Source: Burkholderia sp. Leaf177 (lineage in GTDB: Bacteria; Pseudomonadota; Gammaproteobacteria; Burkholderiales; Burkholderiaceae). From it: 64,000 bases of DNA. The notes beneath the pieces were generated by a model. That model made no database searches, was not told the origin of the DNA, and worked only from the letters and a program-made list of their open reading frames with translations. The translations under genes and the position numbers were made by a program. Shown one piece after another: positions 1 through 8,301 of the stretch; position 1 is the first letter of the stretch, and the number at the start of each line of letters is the position of its first letter. Location: NCBI RefSeq assembly GCF_001424345.1, contig NZ_LMPF01000020.1, positions 62,001-126,000 on the forward strand, given 5' to 3'.

Positions 1-422
1 TCACGCCGGGCGAGGTCGATAGCCTTGCGAAAGAGCTGAATGTGAAGCGCGAAGAAGTCTCGGAAATGGAAACGCGTCTTTCCGGCGGCGATATTGCGCT
101 GGAAGGTCAGATTGACGACGGCGAAGAGTCGTACGCGCCGATCGCATATCTGGCGGATTCGCATAACGAGCCGACTAACGTACTGGCATCGCGTCAGTTC
201 GACAAGTTGCAGAGCGAGGGGTTGTCGACCGCGCTCGAATCGCTCGATGAACGCAGCCGCAGGATCGTTCAGGCGCGCTGGCTGGAAGTGGAAGACGACG
301 GCTCGGGCGGCAAGACGCTGCATGAACTCGCCGATGAGTTTGGTGTATCGGCTGAGCGGATTCGTCAAATTGAAGCCAGCGCTATGAAGAAGATGCGTTC
401 GGCCTTACACGAATACGCTTAA
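1..422 (+). CDS. rpoH: RNA polymerase heat-shock sigma factor RpoH, C-terminal part (5' end outside window)
   Basis: Sigma-32 directs RNA polymerase to heat-shock promoters. The frame is open from the window edge and about 139 residues are present, roughly the last half of a protein that is usually about 310 aa. The C-terminal region 4.2 helix-turn-helix is clear, with TLHELADEFGVSAERIRQIE followed by a short basic tail, as in primary and alternative sigma-70 family members. The linker segment before it (SLDERSRRIVQARWL) is typical of RpoH. A strong intrinsic terminator follows 26 bases after the stop. The N-terminal RpoH box and region 2 lie outside the window, so the name rests on region 4 and overall resemblance. 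Confidence 0.88.
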   Translation, partial: TPGEVDSLAKELNVKREEVSEMETRLSGGDIALEGQIDDGEESYAPIAYLADSHNEPTNVLASRQFDKLQSEGLSTALESLDERSRRIVQARWLEVEDDGSGGKTLHELADEFGVSAERIRQIEASAMKKMRSALHEYA

Positions 423-447
423 AGCGTAGGTAGAACAGTTGGAAATT

Positions 448-478
448 GCCTGCTGTCGAAGGACAGCGGGCTTTTTTT
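448..478 (+). terminator. Intrinsic terminator of rpoH
   Basis: Ten-base-pair stem (448-457 with 462-471, one G-T pair), GAAG tetraloop, followed directly by seven T residues. Confidence 0.9.
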
Positions 479-527
479 CGTCCGGAGTTTTCTCGCGGCA
501 CGGCTTCGCTTTTCCCTTCGAGCTAAA

Positions 528-561
528 GAAAAGCGCCCGGAGAGTGACCTCCGAGCGCCGT
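528..561 (-). terminator. Terminator of the cyo operon
   Basis: On the minus strand, downstream of cyoD, a GC-rich stem of about 11 bp (GGCGCTCGGAG pairing with CTCCGGGCGC) is followed by TTTTC. It faces the rpoH terminator, so the two convergent transcripts each have their own stop. Confidence 0.75.
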
Positions 562-588
562 TCTCATGCATTTGCCACCGCTAAAAAC

Positions 589-921
589 TTAGCGCGACAT
601 CATGTGGTGGCCAACGTTATGCATGACCCACAACGTCCCGCCAATCACGATCACCGCCACCAGGATGGTGAATCCGAACGCGACGACGTTCCATCGCTGC
701 GATGACGACGTGTTCATGTGCAGGAAGAACACCAGATGCACAAGGATCTGGATGAACGCGAGTACCGCGATCGCGACGATTGTTTCCGTTGGACCCATGG
801 CCTTTTGCATGACCAGACCGAACGCCGCGGCCGTAAGCACGACCGACAGAACAAAGCCAATGACATACGAGCGCACGCTGCCGTGACTCGCGCCGGTATC
901 GATTGAATGTGCGTGTGCCAT
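589..921 (-). CDS. cyoD: Cytochrome o ubiquinol oxidase subunit IV
   Basis: Small membrane subunit of the bo-type quinol oxidase, thought to help assemble the CuB site of subunit I. The protein is 110 aa, the family's usual length, with three hydrophobic helices (about residues 18-38, 47-68 and 80-102) and the conserved FIQILVHLVFFLHMN segment in helix 2. It starts on the base next to the cyoC stop, so the genes are translationally linked. It is last in cyoABCD and no cyoE follows. The heme O synthase is presumably the ctaB product encoded at 15277-16182. Confidence 0.95.
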   Translation of the reverse strand: MAHAHSIDTGASHGSVRSYVIGFVLSVVLTAAAFGLVMQKAMGPTETIVAIAVLAFIQILVHLVFFLHMNTSSSQRWNVVAFGFTILVAVIVIGGTLWVMHNVGHHMMSR

Positions 922-1530
922 TTATACGACGCTCGTCAGATAAACAAAGGTGAAAACGCAAATCCAGACAACGTCGAGGAAGTGCCAGAAGAGGCTCAGG
1001 CACGCCAGGCGCGTCAGATCGCGTTGGGTGATTTTCTTGTTGCCGATAACCTGCACCGCCAGCACTACCATCCAGATCAGACCGGCCGTGACGTGCAAGC
1101 CGTGTGTTCCCACCAGCGTGAAGAACGCCGACAAGAACGCGCTGGTTCCTGGACCATAGCCTTGCTGGAGCAGCAGATGGAACTCATGAATTTCCAGCCC
1201 GATAAACGCTGCACCCAACAAGAACGTGACGCCAAGCCAGCTGAGCAGCGAGGTCTTCTTGCCCTTGTACGCGGCGAGCATGCCGAAACCAAACGTGATG
1301 CTGCTCAGCAGCAGAATGCCGGTTTCCAGCATGACGCCAGGCAGTTCGAACACGTCCTTGCCTGAAGGGCCTCCTGCGAACTGGTTACCCATGACGGCGA
1401 ACACGGCGAACAGCGACGCAAAGATGATGCAGTCGGTCATCAGGTACACCCAGAACCCGAGGACCGTATTCGATGAGCCGTGGTCGTCGTGCGACTCCGG
1501 CATATCGTGTGAAATGGTTTTAGTCAGCAT
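922..1530 (-). CDS. cyoC: Cytochrome o ubiquinol oxidase subunit III
   Basis: Subunit III of the heme-copper quinol oxidase, an integral membrane protein of 202 aa with five predicted helices. Motifs of the family include FWVYLMTDCIIFASLFAVF near the N-terminus, LLLSSITFGF, and the C-terminal LFWHFLDVVWICVFTFVYL helix. Its start codon shares a base with the cyoB stop at 1530, which indicates coupling. Without the CuA and cytochrome c features of the cta cluster, it belongs clearly with the quinol oxidase. Confidence 0.95.
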   Translation of the reverse strand: MLTKTISHDMPESHDDHGSSNTVLGFWVYLMTDCIIFASLFAVFAVMGNQFAGGPSGKDVFELPGVMLETGILLLSSITFGFGMLAAYKGKKTSLLSWLGVTFLLGAAFIGLEIHEFHLLLQQGYGPGTSAFLSAFFTLVGTHGLHVTAGLIWMVVLAVQVIGNKKITQRDLTRLACLSLFWHFLDVVWICVFTFVYLTSVV

Positions 1531-3533
1531 TACAGTGCCTCCTGCAGGTCGCGCGAGCGTGTTGGCGCCGGCGGGCCATCCATTCCGGCCACAGTTGCAG
1601 CAGGAATGGTGTAGTCGATGTCATTGTCGTAGCTGCGAATGATCAGCGTGACGATCACGCCCAGCAATCCGGCAATCGCGAGCCACCAGATGTGCCAGAC
1701 AAGCGCAAATCCAATTGCCAGGCTGAACAGCGCAATCACAAGACCGGCGCTGGTGTTGCGCGGCATGTGAATATCGCGGTAATCCTCGCGGGCGAGGCGC
1801 GTGCGGCCTCGTTCCTTCATGTGAGCGAAGGCGTCGAGCTCATGCACCACCGGCAAGACCGCGAAGTTATAAACCGGTGGCGGCGAGCTGGTTGCCCATT
1901 CGAGCGTACGGCCATTCCACGGATCGCCAGTGACGTCCTTGTACTCGGGTGTGTTGCGCTTCACGACGCTCACAACGACCTGCGCCACCTGACACAGCAC
2001 GCCAACCAGAATGATCAGGGCGCCAATCAGCGCAACGACCATGTAAGGCTGCCAGCCGGGGGTGTCGTAGTGATTCATACGGCGGGTTGCGCCCATGAAA
2101 CCGAGTACATAAAGCGGCATGAACGCGGTCCAGAACCCGATAAGCCAGCACCAGAACGCGCACTTGCCGAGCGTTTCGTTCAGCTTGAAACCGAACGCCT
2201 TCGGGAACCAGTAGGTGAAACCGGCCAGATAGCCGAACACCACGCCACCGATAATCGCGTTATGGAAGTGAGCGATCAGGAACAAGCTGTTGTGCAGCAC
2301 GAAGTCCGCGCCCGGCACGGCCAGCAACACGCCGGTCATGCCGCCGATAGTAAACGTCACCATGAAGCCGATCGTCCACAGCACGGGCGACGAAAACTCG
2401 AGCCGTCCCTTATAGATGGTGAACAGCCAGTTGAAGATCTTCACGCCAGTCGGAATGGCGATGATCATGGTCATGATCCCGAAGAACGCATTTACGTTCG
2501 CGCCGGAACCCATCGTGAAAAAGTGATGCAGCCAGACGAGCAAAGACAACACCATGATCGAGCACGTGGCGTAGACCATGGTCTTGTAGCCGAACAGCGG
2601 TTTTTTGGCGAACGTGGAGATGACTTCCGAATAGATGCCGAATGCAGGCAGCACGAGGATGTATACCTCCGGATGCCCCCACGCCCAGATCAGGTTCAGA
2701 TACAGCATGGCATTGCCGCCGCCATCGTTCGTAAAGAAGTGCATGCCGAGGTAACGGTCGAGCGCGAGCAATGCAAGCGTTGCCGTCAGGATCGGGAACG
2801 TGGCAAGGATCAGCACGTTCGAGCACAGCGACGTCCACGTGAACACCGGCATTTTCATGTACGTCATGCCAGGCGCACGCATCTTGACGATCGTGACGAA
2901 GAAGTTGACGGCCGTAAGTAACGTCCCTATGCCGGACAGCTGCAGGCTCCATAAGTAATAGTCGACCCCCACTCCTGGACTGAACTCCAGTTCCGACAAA
3001 GGCGGATACGCGAGCCAACCCGTTTGTGCAAAGTCGCCGATCACCAGCGAGACGTTGATCAGAATCGCTGCAACTGCCGTCATCCAGAAACTGAGCGAGT
3101 TGATGAACGGGAACGCAACGTCCCGTGCGCCAATCTGCAGTGGCACGACAATGTTCATCAGGCCGATCATGAACGCCATCGCCATGAAGAAAATCATGAT
3201 GACGCCATGCGCGGTGAAGATCTGGTTGTAATGCTCGGGAGGCAGGAATCCCGGCCCGTTATACGCAAGCGCGAGCTGACCGCGCATCATGAGGGCATCG
3301 ACAAAACCGCGCAGCAGCATCAGCACGGCGACCACGATGTACATCACGCCGATTTTTTTATGATCGACAGATGTCAGCCATTCGCTCCACAAATAGCCCC
3401 ACTTCTTGAACCACGTCAGCCCAGCGACCACGGCCACCACAATGAGCACCATGAACGCTGCCGCGCCCATGACGATGGGCTGGTCGAACGGTATGTCCGC
3501 CAGCGTTAGTTTTCCCAGCAAATTTCCAAACAT
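1530..3533 (-). CDS. cyoB: Cytochrome o ubiquinol oxidase subunit I
   Basis: Catalytic subunit of the proton-pumping bo3 ubiquinol oxidase. It carries low-spin heme b and the heme o3-CuB centre where O2 is reduced to water. At 667 aa it has the usual CyoB length, longer than CtaD by extra helices at both ends. Visible motifs are [19 protein letters not shown] (CuB histidine and the cross-linked Tyr), the histidine pair WLHHFFTMG (CuB ligands), and [16 protein letters not shown] (high- and low-spin heme histidines). It sits between cyoA (3 bp upstream) and cyoC (1 bp overlap). Confidence 0.97.
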   Translation of the reverse strand: MFGNLLGKLTLADIPFDQPIVMGAAAFMVLIVVAVVAGLTWFKKWGYLWSEWLTSVDHKKIGVMYIVVAVLMLLRGFVDALMMRGQLALAYNGPGFLPPEHYNQIFTAHGVIMIFFMAMAFMIGLMNIVVPLQIGARDVAFPFINSLSFWMTAVAAILINVSLVIGDFAQTGWLAYPPLSELEFSPGVGVDYYLWSLQLSGIGTLLTAVNFFVTIVKMRAPGMTYMKMPVFTWTSLCSNVLILATFPILTATLALLALDRYLGMHFFTNDGGGNAMLYLNLIWAWGHPEVYILVLPAFGIYSEVISTFAKKPLFGYKTMVYATCSIMVLSLLVWLHHFFTMGSGANVNAFFGIMTMIIAIPTGVKIFNWLFTIYKGRLEFSSPVLWTIGFMVTFTIGGMTGVLLAVPGADFVLHNSLFLIAHFHNAIIGGVVFGYLAGFTYWFPKAFGFKLNETLGKCAFWCWLIGFWTAFMPLYVLGFMGATRRMNHYDTPGWQPYMVVALIGALIILVGVLCQVAQVVVSVVKRNTPEYKDVTGDPWNGRTLEWATSSPPPVYNFAVLPVVHELDAFAHMKERGRTRLAREDYRDIHMPRNTSAGLVIALFSLAIGFALVWHIWWLAIAGLLGVIVTLIIRSYDNDIDYTIPAATVAGMDGPPAPTRSRDLQEAL

Positions 3534-3536
3534 GGC

Positions 3537-4430
3537 TTATCCCTTCGTACGGCAGATGGGGTCGGGTATGTTGCGAGCATGCCCGTTGTTGTATTTCGCG
3601 ACGATGGTCTGAAACAGATTTGCGTCGACCTTCGAGAAGTACTGGACCGGATGCTTTTCGGTCGGCGAGGCAACCGCCGCGTAGTTCGGGCCGTCGAGCT
3701 GACTTGGCGATGCCTTCACCTTCGCCACCCAGGCTGCAAATTCTTCAGGCGTGGTCGCGATGGCGCGAAACTTCATGTCCGAGAAACCCTGGCCGCTGAA
3801 GTTCGCAGACAGGCCGGCATAGTCGCCTGCGTGATCGGCGATCAAATGCAGCCTGGTTTGCATGCCCGCCATCGCGTAGATCTGGCCACCCAGTTGTGGG
3901 ATGAAAAACGAGTTCATCACCGAATCCGACGTGATCTTGAAACTCACCGGAGTGCCAACTGGAAAATGGATCTGGTTGACCGTGGCAATACCAAGATCCG
4001 GATAGATGAAAAGCCATTTCCAGTCCAATGCCACCACTTCGACATTAATTGGCTTTACTTCCGACACCAGCGGCTTATAAGGATCGAGCGCATGCGTGCT
4101 CTTATAAGTCAGTATTCCGAGATAAAGAATAATTAAAGCCGGAACCAGCCAGACCACGATTTCGATCTTTGTCGAGTGCGCCCATTTCGGCAAATATTCA
4201 GCCGATGTATTCGATGCCCTGTATTTCCATGCGAAAAAAAGCGTAAGAAAAATCACCGGTACAACCACAATCAGCATGGCGTACGTGGACGTTAGAATAA
4301 GATTCTTCTCAGCCAGTCCGATGCTACCTTTAGGATCGAGAAGATCCATCTGGCCACCGCAACCCGACAAAAGAAGAGCAGGGAAAATTGCTAAGCGCTT
4401 GCAAAACCCCGACCCCGAATTTTGTTTCAT
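3537..4430 (-). CDS. cyoA: Cytochrome o ubiquinol oxidase subunit II (lipoprotein)
   Basis: Subunit II of the quinol oxidase, 297 aa. The N-terminus is a lipoprotein signal with lipobox LLSGC (Cys near residue 24), followed by two transmembrane helices (about 46-68 and 91-110) and a periplasmic cupredoxin domain. The CuA ligands of cytochrome c oxidases are missing: after [18 protein letters not shown] there is no CxxxC motif. This separates it from ctaC in the same window and fits a quinol-oxidising enzyme. It is the first gene of cyoABCD, with an unusually AT-rich upstream region. Confidence 0.95.
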   Translation of the reverse strand: MKQNSGSGFCKRLAIFPALLLSGCGGQMDLLDPKGSIGLAEKNLILTSTYAMLIVVVPVIFLTLFFAWKYRASNTSAEYLPKWAHSTKIEIVVWLVPALIILYLGILTYKSTHALDPYKPLVSEVKPINVEVVALDWKWLFIYPDLGIATVNQIHFPVGTPVSFKITSDSVMNSFFIPQLGGQIYAMAGMQTRLHLIADHAGDYAGLSANFSGQGFSDMKFRAIATTPEEFAAWVAKVKASPSQLDGPNYAAVASPTEKHPVQYFSKVDANLFQTIVAKYNNGHARNIPDPICRTKG

Positions 4431-4669
4431 ACCTTGCCCGATTTCAACGTTTTTGAGATATTACGTTTAGACTGTTAGTGAGCCTCGGGCAAAGGGTATC
4501 GCGATTTCAAGGGTGCAATTGCTCGAATTTATTTAAAGAATATTTTGTGATTTATTCGATGCGGCTTATTGTCACGGATTAAATTTGTAATTTTATTTAT
4601 ATCTTTAAAATAATTACCGAGACAATCAGAAACGCTTAAGAAGATAAGCGCTTAATGTTAAGAAAATCA
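4431..4669. other. AT-rich intergenic region upstream of cyoA
   Basis: Strikingly AT-rich compared with the surrounding genes. It must contain the cyo promoter on the minus strand, but no convincing -35/-10 pair can be singled out because many TA-rich hexamers are present. I looked for an FNR/ANR-type box (TTGAT-N4-ATCAA) and did not find a good one. No coding potential is seen. Confidence 0.5.
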
Positions 4670-4697
4670 GCAGTTCGACGGAAACCGTACGAACTGC
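4670..4697 (-). terminator. Terminator of the DUF1996 gene
   Basis: Inverted repeat of about 12 bp (4670-4681 with 4685-4697, one unpaired base) with a three-base loop. On the minus strand it is followed by a T-rich stretch (TGATTTTCTT). It lies 32 bases after the stop of the minus-strand gene. Confidence 0.75.
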
Positions 4698-4729
4698 TTT
4701 GACCTGCCTCACGCTTATTCGTTATCTGC

Positions 4730-6094
4730 TTATTTGAGATAGAGCCCGGGCGTCCACATTCCCTCGCGCGATGAAAACGTGACGGTGCGCCCAGTGTTGT
4801 TGCGAATGCACAGTGCGATCTGCGCGGCGCCGGCAGATTTTTGTGCGGCAATGTAGCCGGAGATTTCGTTGATCCGCACCTGCTTGACGTTGTCCAGGTA
4901 GATTCCGCCGATCCGCTCGCTCGTGCTGCACGCAGCCGTAGACGGCAGGTTTGGGCCATCGTCCCATGTCGTGGTGGCGGCGTAGAGATCCAGCATGACC
5001 GCTTCGCCGTCGGTGGAGTTGCCGCCGTATGTCTGCAAGTACGACTTGGCGTAGGGGTAGTCGTTTAGGTTGGTTGGCATCGGGAACTTGATCAGGACCG
5101 CGTTGCCCGGTACTGAAACCACGGTCGCATCGACCGGATGAGTCGTGCCGTCGCTGTCGACCTGGACGTCCGCGCTTGCCGCAGAGTAATAAGTGGGAAT
5201 GCCGCTACCGCAGCTTCCCCCAGTCTCGGGCTTGTTCAAGCACATATCGACAAGATACTTCATGGTCGACACATGCCACACGTTGAAGAAGTCACCATGC
5301 GCCGTGTACATGCTGCCCCATTGCGGCACCCATTCGCCATTCTGGAACACGGGATCAAGCGAAAGTTGCGCGGTCGAGAGGTCCTGATCACTTCCCAGGT
5401 CGTAAGCCAGATTCAACTGCAACTCGGGGATCTTGACTGGATACGCTGCGGGACACGTGCCGTCGCTATTTCGATACCCCACGTTCAGCTTGCCGTTCGC
5501 GGCCTTCATGAGGTTATTCATTCGCTCCGTTCGGCTGGTTCCGAGATTTGGTTTCAGCGAATGTCCATCCCAGCAATCCGGAAACCGCACTGAGATGTTG
5601 AGCTGTGAAGTTCCACCGGGAGTACTTGGCGGACAACTCGTTGGCATCGTCGATTTATATCCGTATCCCGAGCATAGAAAACTGACGTGCGAGTTTGGCG
5701 CCGTGCCCATGTGATCCCCAGCCAGCATTTGCAACCCTGGTGGCGGAGCAGTTACGGGCACCACGGCCTGATCGTTCTTGTAATAGGTCTTCTGATACGA
5801 AGGAACGATGATGCCGGACGCGCGCTTCAATTGTGGCGCCCAATACGACGAGACATCCGCGCTGGCATTGCACGTCGTTACTTTGTTGGCCGCAAGCGAC
5901 TCATACGTGGCGTTCGCATTCGATCCCGGATTACCGAAGAAATCATGCACCATCGCCTCTCCCGGCTTGCCTGGGTACACGATCGGATCATCCGGCAACG
6001 TGTGCGAATACGTGCACTGCACGGAGAATGAAGCAGCCGCATGTGCCCCGCAGACAGTCGTTAAAAGCACCAACCCCATAACAAACTTTTTCAT
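4730..6094 (-). CDS. Secreted DUF1996 protein with a DNRLRE-like C-terminal domain
   Basis: Function unknown. The 454-aa protein has a Sec signal peptide (about residues 1-20, cleavage after AHA). DUF1996 hallmarks follow: DPIVYPG with a following HDFFGN (35-55), TTC and YWAP (73-87), FPDCWDG (171-177), a CP...PVKIPEL block (214-225) and HGDFFNVW (266-273). The last 140 residues look like a DNRLRE/CBM96 beta-sandwich: AVLIKFPMP, TTTWDDGP, then FSSREG and PGLYLK at the end. DUF1996 is known mainly from fungi and some bacteria, often with carbohydrate-binding modules, so a role on extracellular polysaccharide is a guess. An ATG at 6094 with AGGAG six bases upstream sets the start; a TTG two codons earlier is less likely. 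Confidence 0.82.
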   Translation of the reverse strand: MKKFVMGLVLLTTVCGAHAAASFSVQCTYSHTLPDDPIVYPGKPGEAMVHDFFGNPGSNANATYESLAANKVTTCNASADVSSYWAPQLKRASGIIVPSYQKTYYKNDQAVVPVTAPPPGLQMLAGDHMGTAPNSHVSFLCSGYGYKSTMPTSCPPSTPGGTSQLNISVRFPDCWDGHSLKPNLGTSRTERMNNLMKAANGKLNVGYRNSDGTCPAAYPVKIPELQLNLAYDLGSDQDLSTAQLSLDPVFQNGEWVPQWGSMYTAHGDFFNVWHVSTMKYLVDMCLNKPETGGSCGSGIPTYYSAASADVQVDSDGTTHPVDATVVSVPGNAVLIKFPMPTNLNDYPYAKSYLQTYGGNSTDGEAVMLDLYAATTTWDDGPNLPSTAACSTSERIGGIYLDNVKQVRINEISGYIAAQKSAGAAQIALCIRNNTGRTVTFSSREGMWTPGLYLK

Positions 6095-6300
6095 GAGCAA
6101 CTCCTGTCATAGAAACTGAAATGCCGAAGAAATGAGTTTCGCGTTTTATAAATTGATTAGGATTCTTTATTTAATTAAAGCGATGTTATGCAAAAGCGAA
6201 ATGTTCCGGGAGCAATCATTGACCTAATGAGAAACGAAAACCGAATTGGTTCTGATTTATAAATACTTAGGTTAACTTATTTTTTACCAACCAAATAATA

Positions 6301-6332
6301 GACCCGGATCATGACTTTCGCCATGCCGGGTC
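6301..6332. terminator. Hairpin, probable bidirectional terminator
   Basis: GACCCGG (6301-6307) pairs with CCGGGTC (6326-6332), and the stem extends by CATG/CATG after a two-base bulge. On the minus strand it is followed by TATTATTT. It lies about 90 bp after the nagE stop. Confidence 0.5.
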
Positions 6333-6371
6333 TTAAAAGGTTTAACAGCAACCTAAAGGAACTTAATGAAT

Positions 6372-6401
6372 CGCGAACTCATTGCAGATGATGAGTTCGC
6401 G
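6372..6401. repeat. Perfect 11-bp inverted repeat downstream of nagE
   Basis: CGCGAACTCAT (6372-6382) and its exact complement (6391-6401) around an 8-base loop, 20 bases after the nagE stop. There is no clear T-run on either side, so it may be an RNA 3'-end stabiliser or a weak terminator. Confidence 0.55.
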
Positions 6402-6420
6402 TAGCAGCATCAAACAAACA

Positions 6421-8196
6421 TCATGCCGGCAGCGGCGACGCTCCGTTGCCCGGCGATAGACGCTTCGCCATCGTTGCAGCGTAACGCGGCGCCGAGTTGC
6501 CTACGACAATATGGAACGTATCGGCGGAAACCCAGGCTACGTCGAGCGTCGACAAGCGTTGACGATCAACCGACGACGGATCGCGCACGACCACACGCAG
6601 GCGCGTGGATGCGACGGCATCAAGGGAAGCAACGTTCGTTGCGCCGCCGAACACCGCAAGCCAGCGCACCGGGTCCGGATCGAGCGGGCCTTGTTCGCCG
6701 GCCGGAACGGCTGCCAGCGGCGCGGTTTCGGCAACAGCGGGTTTGGACGATGCCGGCGTCGCGCCGCGCGTGGATGAGCGTTCGAGTTCGGTGCGGATTT
6801 CATCAGAAATGAGATCGGCTTCCGGTCCAATGATCACCTGCACGTTCGTCGCGCCACGCTTCAACACGCCACGTGCACCAATCGCCTTCAACTGAGGTTC
6901 CGAAACCTTTTCCGAATCGACCACGGACAAACGCAGACGCGTCGTGCAGGCATCGACGAGCGTCAGGTTCGACGCGCCGCCCAACGCCGCGATGTAACGC
7001 ACGGCGCGCGGCACAGTTGCGCCAGCGGTCGGCGAAACGAAACCCGTGTTGTCGAACGATGCGACTTCTGCGTCGGTCGTCGCGGGTTCGCGGCCCGGCG
7101 TCGCCATATTGAACTTGCGGATGAAGAAGCGGAACAGGCCGTAATAGACGAGACCATAGACGAGGCCAATAGGAATCGCCAGCCAGCCGCGCTGCGAGAG
7201 ACCATAGTTCAGCACATAGTCGATCGCGCCAGCCGAGAACGTGAAGCCGAGGTGAATGCCCAACGCCGAGCAGATCGCGAGCGACAAACCCGTGAGCACT
7301 GCGTGGATTGCATACAAAACCGGCGCGAGGAACATGAAGCTGTATTCGATCGGCTCGGTCACGCCCGTCAGGAACGCGGTCAGCGCCATTGAAAACAGCA
7401 GGCCGCCCACGACTGCGCGACGTTCCTTCGGTGCTTCGTGGAACATGGCCAGACACGCTGCCGGCAAGCCGAACATCATGATCGGGAAGAAGCCCGTCAT
7501 GAAGCCGCCAGCGGTTTTATCGCCGGCAAAGAAACGATGCAAGTCGCCCGTCACCGCCGCGCCGCCGCCCGTTGGCGTGTACGAACCGAAAACGAACCAC
7601 GCAAGCGAGTTCAGGATGTGGTGCAGGCCCGTGACCAGGAGGATCCGGTTCAGCACGCCGAACACGAACACGCCGATTGCGCCCGCGCCCGTCAGCCAGC
7701 CGCCGGCTGCATCGATCGCCGCTTGAATGGGCGTCCAGATGTAGCCAAAGACAATGCCGAGCACCAGACAGGCCACCCCCGTGACAATTGGCACGAAGCG
7801 TTTCCCCCCGAAGAACGCGAGGTACTCGGGCAGCTTGATGTCCTTGTACTTGTTGTAGAGATACCCGGCCACGCAACCCGCAACGATCCCCGACAGCACG
7901 CCCATGTTGAGCTTGTCGTTGATGTCCTTCATCACCGCAATTTCAATCAGATAACCAATGGCGCCAGCCAGACCGGCCGTGCCGTTGTTGTCTTTCGCGA
8001 AACCCACTGCCACGCCGATGGCGAACAAGAGCGGCAGGTTGGTGAAGATGGTGTCGCCTGCATCGGCGATCATCTTGATGTTGAAGACATCCGGCTGACC
8101 AAGGCGCAATAGCAGCCCGGCAACCGGTAGCACCGCAATCGGCAGCATCAGCGCGCGGCCGAGTCGCTGCATTTTTGCAAACGGGTTGGCGTCCAT
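6421..8196 (-). CDS. nagE: N-acetylglucosamine PTS permease, EIICB with a second EIIB-like domain
   Basis: Membrane transporter that takes up and phosphorylates N-acetylglucosamine. The IIC domain fills about residues 5-365 (hydrophobic helices, with FLTGVTEPIEYSFMFLAP as the substrate-site segment). A first EIIB domain (about 397-470) has the phosphocysteine motif DACTTRLRL. A linker rich in Ala and Pro leads to a second EIIB-like domain (about 510-580), where the matching stretch reads DAVASTRLRVVV and has no Cys. The protein is about 591 aa. An ATG at 8196 with GGAG six bases upstream is preferred over a TTG four codons earlier. It is last in the nag operon, receiving phosphate from the EIIA-HPr-EI protein encoded just upstream. 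Cupriavidus nagF-nagE is a known parallel. Confidence 0.93.
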   Translation of the reverse strand: MDANPFAKMQRLGRALMLPIAVLPVAGLLLRLGQPDVFNIKMIADAGDTIFTNLPLLFAIGVAVGFAKDNNGTAGLAGAIGYLIEIAVMKDINDKLNMGVLSGIVAGCVAGYLYNKYKDIKLPEYLAFFGGKRFVPIVTGVACLVLGIVFGYIWTPIQAAIDAAGGWLTGAGAIGVFVFGVLNRILLVTGLHHILNSLAWFVFGSYTPTGGGAAVTGDLHRFFAGDKTAGGFMTGFFPIMMFGLPAACLAMFHEAPKERRAVVGGLLFSMALTAFLTGVTEPIEYSFMFLAPVLYAIHAVLTGLSLAICSALGIHLGFTFSAGAIDYVLNYGLSQRGWLAIPIGLVYGLVYYGLFRFFIRKFNMATPGREPATTDAEVASFDNTGFVSPTAGATVPRAVRYIAALGGASNLTLVDACTTRLRLSVVDSEKVSEPQLKAIGARGVLKRGATNVQVIIGPEADLISDEIRTELERSSTRGATPASSKPAVAETAPLAAVPAGEQGPLDPDPVRWLAVFGGATNVASLDAVASTRLRVVVRDPSSVDRQRLSTLDVAWVSADTFHIVVGNSAPRYAATMAKRLSPGNGASPLPA

Positions 8197-8301
8197 CGAA
8201 TTCTCCAAAGATAAGTGTCTTGTCGTTGATCGTGAGGTGAAGCTGTTGTCGACCGATTCTTTTTACTAATGAACGCGAAGGCTGGCAGCCGGAAGGACGT
8301 G

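Larger units (their letters stand above)
6095..6420. other. AT-rich intergenic region with two hairpins
   Basis: Gene-free and AT-rich. It must hold the promoter of the DUF1996 gene on the minus strand. Two inverted repeats at its nagE-proximal side (6301-6332 and 6372-6401) are listed separately. Nothing else was recognised. Confidence 0.5.

Noticed and set aside
1692..2921. 409-codon open frame opposite cyoB
   Set aside because: Antisense shadow with His/Arg/Glu-rich translation.
4431..4669. FNR/ANR box before cyoA
   Set aside because: No TTGAT-N4-ATCAA-like palindrome could be found.
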